From Hirudinaria manillensis (lineage: Eukaryota; Annelida; Clitellata; Hirudinida; Hirudinidae): a stretch of DNA of 64,000 nucleotides. This document shows, one piece after another, positions 51,215 to 61,085 of the stretch (the first letter of the stretch is position 1; each line of letters starts with the position of its first letter). The notes under the pieces were generated by a model. The model was not told the origin of the DNA. It did no database searches and saw nothing but the letters and a program-made list of their open reading frames with translations. The stretch is from contig CM067526.1 in NCBI GenBank assembly GCA_034509925.1, positions 4,088,501 to 4,152,500 of the forward strand. Reading direction: 5' to 3'. Position numbers and translations under genes: made by a program.

Positions 51215-51376
51215 AACTTTAAATTATATTTAAACTTTAAATTATATTTAAACTTTAAATTATATTTAAACTTTAAATTATATTTAAACTTTAAATTATA
51301 TTTAAACTTTAAATTATATTTAAACTTTAAATTATATTTAAACTTTAAATTATATTTAAACTTTAAATTATATTTA
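51215..51376. repeat. 18-bp minisatellite, nine exact copies
   Basis: Nine identical head-to-tail copies of AACTTTAAATTATATTTA fill exactly 162 bp. Because 18 is a multiple of three, the + strand frame reads NFKLYL nine times, but nothing around it suggests a gene. Confidence 0.97.
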
Positions 51377-52258
51377 AGTGAAAGTAGTTGAATTCATTTA
51401 AATAATCCATTTTAAGGCATTTTTTTGAAAAACGTTTACGTTCTATCGAGAAATGAATTGATAATTGTTTAAAAGAAAAAATAAATAAAAAGTTATTATT
51501 CCAGGACTTTTCAATTTGCCCTTTTAATCTGTCTCAAGGCTGCCGTGGCAGTCATAATGGCGTCCCGACGCGCCCTTAGGTACCCGGCCATTTTTCTTCC
51601 GGCAAGAAATTCGACCACGAACCCGTGAAAACTTTTGATAAAAAAAAAACATTTTCAGGAAATAAAAGACTGGTTTTGTTTTCCATTATTCTCAGATTAG
51701 ACGCTTTCAAAGTTTGCCTCTTGAGGAGTTACAAGTCCCCAGGTCGAGTTGGGGGTGAAGGAGCGCCCGTTACCCACTTTATAATCCCGTTTTCATAACT
51801 TAGACGGGGTCTTGAGATCGCATCGTTTGCAAGAACACAACAACGACCGTGATCTTCCCTACGGCATATAGTCGAATAATTCATTTATTTATTCATTCAT
51901 TCATTCATTCGTTCGTTCGTTCATTTCAAGCTGTTTCAAGCTTCGTCATAAAAACCGTTTTGCTTTAAAAAATAATTTGAAGCAAAGAAACACGAAAGGA
52001 ACTCAATTGCATAAAAGAAAGATTCTGCCATCGCTTGGGCTGCGAACCGTACCGCGGCTGTTCACTATTAAACGTCAACCACCCACTCTTCGGACGTCAT
52101 GGCAACGAACGCGGCAACGGTTGCTAGGGTCTTTAAAATGACGCGTGTCCTGCGCATGTCACAGTTTAAGGCAGAGAGGATGCCATTGACGACCGCTTTT
52201 CTTTCCTTTACGAACGGCGAACGCATGTTCTTTCCCCGCCATTCGTTTTCGTCATTCA

Positions 52259-52294
52259 TCACGTGACTAGAAATCACTGACACGTGACCGGAAG
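52259..52294. promoter_or_regulatory. Paired CACGTGAC boxes with an adjoining ETS-type site
   Basis: CACGTGAC occurs twice, 22 bp apart start to start, and the second copy runs directly into CGGAAGT, an ETS/GABP-like core. The preceding 200 bp are GC-richer and carry several GGCAAC/GTTGCC half-sites. This looks like a compact promoter; no transcript can be assigned with confidence. Confidence 0.35.
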
Positions 52295-52996
52295 TTGGGA
52301 ACATTTCACTCTCCCTGATTCTATTGCCGGTTACTTGGGGCTGTTTTTTGTTGCTGTTGTGGTCGTCGTCGTCGTCGGTGTTGCTGCCGATGCTGTTGTT
52401 GTAGTAGTTGTTGATGATGTTGTTGCTGTTGTTGTTGTTGTTGGGGGGATGGGATTTCGACCAACTTGCCAGCTCATCTTGTACGGAGCAAGGCTCTTTA
52501 GCAAAGTGTTGTGATTGTGTGAACGTCAGAGCGTGGGTGATGATGATGATGATGCTGATGTCGAAGATGACGGTGATAGTGTTGAAAAGAGGATGACGTC
52601 AGTTGATGAAGGTGACGTCACGAAGTAAAAAAAAAACAAAATGGCGAAGCTGATGATGACGATGACGATGATGATGATGACGACGACGACGATATGTTGG
52701 CGGATTAATATCGAGGTGACGAGGCAATATTGACACAGCGGAGGGGAAAATAAAGTACCCCAATGACACAATGAAATTCTGAGGTCGTGAATATTTTATG
52801 TTTTAATCGAATGTCATCCTTTCGTCACCGTTATTGTCATCATCATCGTCGTCGTCGTCATCATCACCATCATCACATCGTCATCATCACCACCGTGATC
52901 GTCGTCGTCGTCATCAATATCGTAAACCTCTTATATTTTAGAGTTTAATTATTTTTGTCGGAAAAAATTAACTGAACTGAACTGAAACCGACTTAC

Positions 52997-55900
52997 CCAG
53001 TTCGTACTTGAAGGTGAAGGACAAATTGTATGATTGGTGGTGCCTGACCACGTGACCAGCGAACTGACAATACTCTTCGTAGGCGAACAGCATCTCACCG
53101 TTCGAAGGATCGAAGCTCTGTGAATTAAATAAATAATAATATTGATAAAAATAATAATAATAATAATATTAATAATAATAATAATAAACTTGTTAACATG
53201 AATATTTAAAAAGTAAATTATTATTCATGAAAGTTATGAATATATTCAATTTATTTAATGCATCTGCACCGAATACTTTGGAACACCTCAGAATAAAAAG
53301 TAATTGTTGAAAATTCTTCTCCAAGCGCTTTAATGTGATGAACAACATTTTCGAAGAATTGTTATCATGAATAAGTTTAAAAAACAAATAATTAAATACA
53401 AAAATAAACATCATTAAATAATAAACAGAATAATTTAATAATAAATGATAAAATAAATGCTGTTAATGACGAAAATTCTTTCCAAGTTCTTTCCAATTCG
53501 GCGAATGCAGGGAATGAATTGATCTTGAAAATAGGTGGATGGATTGCTAAATGAGAGTGCATGCCGTTCGGACGGAAGCATCCATCTCATGGGAAATGAC
53601 ATGAGAGGAAATTAATGCAGTTGAGACGTACGCAGGGAAGTCAATGACAAATTGTGTCATCTTCACTAATAATTAATATAACGCCCCACGGACGCCCCAC
53701 GGACGCACCAGGCACCCACCCAGTCTTGGGCGGCTCGAGTGGCCGAGTGTTTGAATGATTGAAGATTGGCTACGAAAAATGGCTGGAAGAATAATCGTCG
53801 AACAGCCGCAGTAAATTATAGACTGAAATTATAATAAATCATAATTATTTACAGTAATTATAATAATTTATTTAAAATGGAAACTTTTAAACAATTTTAT
53901 TATGAAACGTTTATCTCGTACTAATTTCCAACGAGGTGTTACAAATGCAAGTAATCGACGGCATCAAATTACAGGCGAATGTCGACATTAATATTGATGA
54001 TCTTCATGAATATTAATGAGGCCATCATTTGTACCAATCACTGAAGTTGTTATTTGTTCATCAAAAATTCCGGACGCCCATCCTCCCAGAAGAACCCTTC
54101 GTTTTAATTAGCGAAGCAAATTTAAATATTAATCAGTCCTAATTAAAGGCCCGGCCCGTTTAATCACATGAATAAACATGAGGATCAAAGCGATGAGACA
54201 AAAAAAAAAAGAAAATGAAAAGATGATTTAAAATAGAAGAAAAAAATAAATCAATATTCATGAATGGATGCACTCACGTAGCACTGGAAGACTCCGTGGA
54301 GGAGTTTGTTCCTCGTGAGGATGAATATTTTTGCCTCGTCACTCCACCAGGATATGCACTCCAACAGGACACCTGCACCGACACCTCCGTTAATGTATTA
54401 TGATTATTATGATTATTATTATGGTTATTATTATTAATTTGTAATAATTTATATAATAATAATAATAATAATGTTTTTATTCAATTATTGCTTTGTTTAA
54501 TTGCAATTAATCTGGTAATCGACCACAATCTCATCTCCTAAAACGAAGAGGAACAAAAGAAAGTTCCTCCCAAATCGAAAGTGAAAGTCAAAAAATGGAA
54601 TTTCCGAACACAATGGAGACTAATTTGAGTTTATATTCCATGATTATTCCTCTACATAAACACCAGTTTTCTGCCGAAATTTGGGGAATTTCGTGTTTTA
54701 AAGTTTCGGTTTCCTTTGGGATTAGGAAAACCCAATCTAAAAACCAAATCGTTTTTTGCATTTCATATAATTTAAAAAAAAACTAATTAGAATAAAATAG
54801 TATCATCGTCGTCAAAGCCATCATTTATTAATTTATTTATTTGAAAATACAAAATAATGAAACTATTTGGAATTAATTGGAATTATGAACATTTATTATT
54901 CGATATTTGTGAAAACATTTTTTATGATTTGATCAAGAAATTAAGTAATTGATAAAAATAAAACAAAACAAATTGGTCATTATTAATTAACAGTGAATTA
55001 AGTTTCCGATAATTAGTTATGAATTCCATTTTTTTCTCACTCGTGTGACCACATGGAGATGAAATGGAGATGGACGAAGGATCTGGACAACCACTCTTGA
55101 GAACGACCTTGCAATTGGATGACGTCATATCCGGTAACACGATGACGTCACGGCCCACGTACTGACCGGTAAATGGGCAGTGTTCAGGTTGGATATGAGT
55201 ATCTGCCGAGGGCAATTCGAGGTTGTAAGTTGTCGTTGTCGCAGTTGTCGTTGTTGTGTTGCTTAGTGTTGCGCCAGTTACGAAGTGTTGTTGTCACGAT
55301 ATTGTTGGACTTATAAATAGATATAAAAAGGTCACGCGTACTACGCGATCGTGATATCATTAGCATAGAAGAGGTTCAATGTTTCATATTAAGCCGCGAA
55401 GATGCACTTACGTTGTGCGCTTTAAAAATTTATCTTAAAAAAAAGATTTATTGGAATAAAATTTAAATGTGGCAAATTGCAAAACAAATTCGGCCATTAA
55501 ATTATGGTGGAATTCAAATGCTTGGGGACACAATTTTGGGGTCCTGACATTTTTCTGATGAAATATTTCAAGGCCGCAGGGTCATCGCTCGTAAATATGG
55601 CGACTTCATAAGAGGAAAATTTGGGAATTAAAGAGACAAATTCAACTTAATTGGAAAATAATATCGCTTTAAATTAAACACAATTGTAATAATTTCGCGT
55701 ATTTAATTATTATTAGTTTTTAATTCAATATTTAATTATTATGGTAATTTGAAATTGAATTTTTAAATCTTTCAATTTGTATCTCGATCGAAATCTTCAG
55801 GTCGTCATCTGTAGTGGCTCGTTGGATGTCATTAGGTTGCATTCAACAACAAACGAATCATTCAAGACTCCAGCGAACGGTCTCATCCATCACTTCACCA

Positions 55901-58900
55901 TCATCATTTAGTCGCAATTTACCCACTCCCTGCCGTTCACAGACCGTTCATCATCATCGTCATCATCATCATCGCAGTCGCCATCGTCGTCATCACCATC
56001 GTCAACCTGGAATTAGGATAAGCGTGCGACTTACTAACAAGAAGCATCCATCCACCCGTCCTCTTGTCTTCTTCGCACCCCTCTTCATCCAGGTGAATCT
56101 TTTTCTCTCCTGGAGAGTATAGGTCATCATCATCGTCATCACCAATGCCGTCGCCATCGTTATCATCATCTTCATCATCATCTTCATCATCGACTTCATC
56201 AATATAATAATCATCATCATCATTACCGTCGGGTAACCTTCATGGTCGATCGTTAAAGCAAACGTGTGCGAATCCATAACGAAGAGTAATTTTCCAGGCT
56301 CATCATTATCATCATCATCATCACCATTATCATCAACACGTCATCATCGTCGTCGCCGTCCTCATAATTGTGAAGTCTGCAACTGCACCGAACGAACTTG
56401 TCAGCATCAGATGAACACATTCAGCAACAACCTGATGGAGAAAGTATCGGCCCACGTCGAAAGAACGGAAGATGCGATCGTTTGAAGTCCAAAGTAAAGG
56501 ACTGAAAGGACTAATAGAAAGATGAAGATATGAATGAAGGAAAGAATGAATGAAGGAATGAATGAATGAAGGAATGAATGAATGAAATAAAAGGAATGAG
56601 TGATAGAAGGAAGGAAAACGTCGAAGGAAGCTCCATTAAAACAATCAATCCATCCCGTTCTGCTTGATTGACCTCAGATGCGCGCATCAATCAGCCGTGA
56701 CGTCAACGTGATGTTGGATTGCAAGTTTGATTTCATTTGCAGACTGTCAATCAAGTCTTTTCCATGATCCATTTCGAACACGTGGCGTTTAACGACTTCC
56801 TTCCAAACCCATCCACACAGTGGATGATGATGATGATGATGACTGGGATGGTTGTGATGATAATGATGTTGATAGTGATGATAATGATGATTGCCCACCT
56901 AAACGGAACAAGGCGATTGAATCAACCTTGTGCCTCTGCATATGTATGCATCTGTAGGCGCTTGAGCTATTTGCAAAATGTTCGGAAACAATATTAAAAT
57001 AAAATATCATGTATGAAATATTAATTGAAATAAAATATCATTTATGAATTTAAATAGGTCGATTATTTATAGGAGAGATTAATAATTTTAAAATGTCGAT
57101 GTTGTTTATACGATGCATTTACGAGATTAAATTGCCTCTGAATGATGACAGAAAACCAACCAATTGGTGAGCACTTGCGTCATGATGGAGGTCGATGACG
57201 TAGATCGTGACGTCACGCCACTGCCATTTTGTGATTGGTTGCTTTTAGAGATCGTAAGGCATTTGAAAATGGAGTTGTTGAACGTCAGCCACTCATTGGC
57301 GCTGCCTTTCATGTCCAGCCAATCAGAGTCGAGAAATTTTACGACAAATTTAAATGATTTCAGTTGCTGAGATGACGTAGGAGACGTGTTATTGAATATT
57401 TCTGAAGACGGAAACACCAGTTGTGATTGGCTGTCGAAACTGGACCATCGAAAGGAGCCCAGCCAATCGGGAAAGGAGCAGCTGGACGGCAACCAACCGA
57501 AATTGTCTAAAAGGGTGGGATTAATAGTTCAAGAGCTATACTGCATCGGTCCAATAAATAATAATGCGTGAATGTATGTATGAATAAATTATAATAATTT
57601 TATAGACCTTCAGTGAGTTGCATGGCGAACTCCATGACCTTGTTACGGAAGGAGGAGATGTTGTTGGTGGGGGACATGGTTGCATAAATTATGGAATCCA
57701 CTCGTCTGGTGACCTAAAACATGCAAACACTCTTGTGAATTGATGACGACGACTCTCGGTACAGGAGATGACGCCAGTAGTGGGCACAGCAACAACAACA
57801 ACAACAAGTCTTTGAACTTCATGTAAGAAAACTTTGCTACGTGCTGCAAGTTACCATTTGTTCGATTCCAAACGATCGACTGAAAGTCTTTTTAAGAGAT
57901 TGGAGTTGCTGCCCGGAAACCAGTCTTTTGTTAAACTCTGGTTCCGCGAGGTCAGCCAAATGGAATCTCGTGCAGTTTCCATGATTACAACAAGCACCGT
58001 GCTTTATGGCAAGGAGGTGACGCAATCCTTCATTAGGGAACATTTTCCGAAGCTTATTTATCGCTCACTTTCTACATTTCCGCTCACCACTCCCTATTCT
58101 TACACTCAATTCGTACAATTCATCGAAATGTACTTTCTTTTCTTTAAAAAATTTTTTTTTTTGCGAATTAATGTTAGGACAACCATCGTTTCAACTTAGA
58201 AATTAAAGATTGGTTTGCAAGTGCTAAAAATATTCTGAGAGGATGCACAATGACGGCATTTGAAGTCAGATTAGTGGAAGGATTCTAATGAGATTGACGA
58301 GCCAACTGGAAGGCCCTGGTAACAAGCGCGAGACTGATGATAATGATGTCGATTATGATAATGAAGTGGTCCATGATGATAATCATGATGATAATGATGA
58401 TGATGACGATGATGATGACAAAATACTATAATAATGTTGTCGCTAATAAGAATAAGGTTAGTGGTACCATTGTGGATTGTTACAGTGCGGTTGGATAAGA
58501 TAATAAGGCTGTTGATGGTTATGATAAATGAATAGAAATAGTGGAAATAAATAAATAAATAAATATATTTATATGAACATTTTTTAATTAACTGGAGGAT
58601 AATTTATTGAATTAAAGCTAATTTGAAAGGAAACTAACGAATGAATAGAAAATCTTTTCAGGGTCACCGATTGCGTAACCAAGTGTGGTTTCGTCTTGTG
58701 GGGATTTCCATCTCAGCAGACAGACAAACTCAATTTCTGAAGGAATTCGAATTAACTTTTGTTATTATTTTTCCAGTTGTTTAATCTCCATTTATGCGGT
58801 TTGTTAAATTGCATTTTAAACATTCATTAGTTTGGTAGTGAAAATGAAGAAATAATTGAAAATTGAAACAAAATATATTATTATTATTATTGTTATTATT

Positions 58901-61085
58901 GTTAATATTATTATTATTATTATGAATAAATTAAATTTCCAAAGATTAAATAATCGATCACGATTATTGTGAACTGGCAATGAAATGAATAAAAACAATA
59001 ATAATAACAAATTGATAAAAAAAATTAAATTCTTTAAAAATACTTTGTGCAATTTGTGGATTGATTTGAATCATACTCCATGATTGATGGTTCAAGATGC
59101 CGACTACAAGGATTCCATCTCCTTATTGCCTCGATTTTTCAGAATTTTAAGAGAATTGAACGACGTTCAATCAATTATTTATTTATTTTAATTATTTGTT
59201 TATCATTTTCTTATTTAAATAATTCTTTGACTTTAAATTGAAATTCTAAATTGTTGTTAACATATCACTGAACTTGAAAGTTTTTCAAATTTCTCATCGG
59301 CTTTAAAGATATAGATATTAATCATATATTTTGATATTAATTTATTAATGTTATTAATTCATTCATAATTGAAGCTGATGCCGCATCTTGATCCTCGGTC
59401 CCTATCAAAACATTACTCCACCTCCACGCAATCGAACATCGCAACACAAACGACGGCCACAAGAACCAGTCCACAAGACCGGACAAGAGCGAGACCAACA
59501 AAATCAAAACCGCAAGTCCAGCAAAAGCAACATGCACAAGACCAGACAAGACAAAAAAACAACAAACAAAAAAAAAGACCATACAAGACAATACAAGACC
59601 CGACGAGACCCGGCGAGACCAGACAAGAAGAAGGACCGAAGCCCAAAGAAGCAGTTGTTGATACATGGGAATGAGTCTGCGATCAGAAATGTTTCTTATG
59701 AAACAATCCATCAGCTTCTTACGAAGGAAAACTCATCCGATGAATATTTTAAATCCTCATTCGCCATCATCCAATGACATCCACGGAGGGATCGGATCCT
59801 GGAAAGATTGAGGGATAGTGAGGGGACGATGGGTGGATGGGTTGAGGAAGGTATTGATGGGTGGATGAACGTATGGGTTGATGGCGATGAAAGGTTAAAA
59901 TAGTAGAGACTAAGGTGATGAGAATTGCAGGAGAGGGTCAAGACGAATGCCATTTGATCAGTTGAATAGATTAAACTAATTTAAGAACGGCATAAAGTAA
60001 TAATAACAATAATAATAATAGCGATATTAATAATAATAAATAAATAAAATACTGCATTAAGAAAGCGAATGTTTTTCTTTTTCTTGCGTTTTGAAATGTT
60101 GATCTTTAGAGATGCTCTTCAGGTGAGCGCCAAAGGTCCGCACGTCTCTCGGGTGGAGTCCAACAATTGATGCGTCCCCACTGGCCCAGGGTTAGCCCCT
60201 TCACCGGGCCATAAATAAAACGCTTCCTCACCGTTTCTATGACAACGACGGGTCATCTCAAAGAATCCCGAATATGAACGAGTGAGGGAATTTGTGAGGA
60301 AAGTATGACTGGAGGATGAATTTAAATCATGGCCGAGGAGATCTGAGGTTTGCCTCGACGTCCATTTGTCTTTTATTTTTTTCCTTATCCGAACGTTCGA
60401 ACATTCAACTGCATGCATTTTTGGATTTCCACCGAAACTGACTTTCATATGGTGCCAGATGAAGTCCCGTTTGAAAACCGATTGAAAGCTTAAAACACAG
60501 GCTATGAAAAGCCAGGCAGGTGTTGGAACTTGATTGGTGGTTCAGTGATTGAATTTGGTAATTTATTTAACATGAATTACTGCATTACTGAATTAGTGGA
60601 TACCAGCATATGTAATTGGCCGTCAATTCGCTTTTTTTTAAAAATTCTAATCAAAAATAATTTCAAGTTATTGATGTCCATAAACAAAATATGAATTCTT
60701 TTTAAATTCTCAAAAACAAATGTGCCAATTGAATAGCCCTGGTGAAGAAATCATCAAACAAAATAAATATACAAACAAACAAACAAGCAGGCAAACAAAC
60801 AAACAGGCAAACAAACAAACAAACAAACGAGCAAACAAAAATATAAATATAAATATAAATATATATACACGTCAGGATTTCCAAACCAAAAGCTAGAAAA
60901 AGCCTTTTTCTTTCTCAAAAACTATAAATGAACGTTTCAATCTGAACTGTACGCCCAACTTGCCGTGTTCCAATGTTTCTGGGCAGTTCTTGCAGCTCCG
61001 AAGTCTGAAGTGCAACCTGCTGGAATCCGTGCAATGATGGAAGTAGGAAAGTGGACTTCTACAGAAACAAGTCCCGCGAGGGGAA
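52997..61085 (-). CDS. Partial gene: cysteine-rich, probably extracellular protein
   Basis: Eight exons recognised: 61085-60964, 58736-58668, 58027-57855, 57713-57608, 57506 to about 57160, 55202-55041, 54372-54278, 53117-52997. Phases agree at all junctions except the 3' end of the fifth, where a donor is unclear and another exon may lie between. The protein has spaced cysteine modules: CFCRSP..HHCTDSSRLHF..SCKNC, then EFVCLLRWKS..TTLGYAIG; SSCSFPDWLGSFRWSSF; and EHCPFTGQYVGRDV..SSNCKVV..GCPDPSS..CGHT, followed by VLLECISWWSDE. The patterns C-x-FP-x2-L-x4-W, CPFTG and C-RSP-x6-C-T-D-x-SRL resemble uncharacterised arthropod proteins carrying the DUF7042-7045 domain series; that match is from memory. 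Neither start, signal peptide nor stop was fixed. The first intron uses a GC donor (ACACG|GCAAGT). No function can be given; I infer secretion or surface exposure from the cysteines. Confidence 0.7.
56526..56600. repeat. Imperfect (GAAT)n tetranucleotide repeat
   Basis: GAATGAATGAAG-type units with interruptions, in an intron of the cysteine-rich gene. Other low-complexity TCATCA blocks occur nearby at about 55950-56000 and 56110-56225. Confidence 0.85.
59440..59645. repeat. T-depleted degenerate ACAAGACC-type repeat
   Basis: About 200 bp of the + strand contain hardly any T. The motif ACAAGACC and variants (ACAAGACA, ACGAGACC, GCGAGACC) recurs many times. Lack of T removes stop codons, which explains overlapping open frames of 101 and 129 codons here. 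It lies in an intron of the cysteine-rich gene. Confidence 0.7.
60757..60836. repeat. (CAAA)n tetranucleotide repeat
   Basis: ACAAACAAACAAGCAGGCAAAC-like units over about 80 bp, nearly pure in the second half. It lies in the first recognised intron of the cysteine-rich gene. Confidence 0.9.

Larger units (their letters stand above)
50616..52996. other. Repeat-rich interval left of the cysteine-rich gene
   Basis: It contains imperfect TTTGAAATTAAT-like units (50805-50870), the 18-bp minisatellite (51215-51376), TTCA/TTCG units (51885-51925), (GTT)n-type and (GTC)n-type repeats (52345-52440), and (ATG)n/(ACG)n runs (52540-52690). A minus-strand frame at 51500-51655 after a T-rich acceptor could be the last exon of the cysteine-rich gene. 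A frame at 52068-52320 (-) is of unknown status. Confidence 0.45.

Noticed and set aside
51125-51391. Frame with nine NFKLYL repeats
   Set aside because: It is a translated 18-bp minisatellite; no start context or neighbouring exons.
56674-56898. His-rich minus-strand frame
   Set aside because: It is a translated (CAT)n repeat, with no acceptor upstream and no family similarity.
59369-59777. Overlapping frames of 101 and 129 codons
   Set aside because: They are explained by the T-depleted repeat, which cannot form stop codons.
60119-60448. 109-codon minus-strand frame between exons of the cysteine-rich gene
   Set aside because: No cysteine-module pattern and no fitting splice sites; the GC-AG intron from 60964 to 58736 passes over it in phase.
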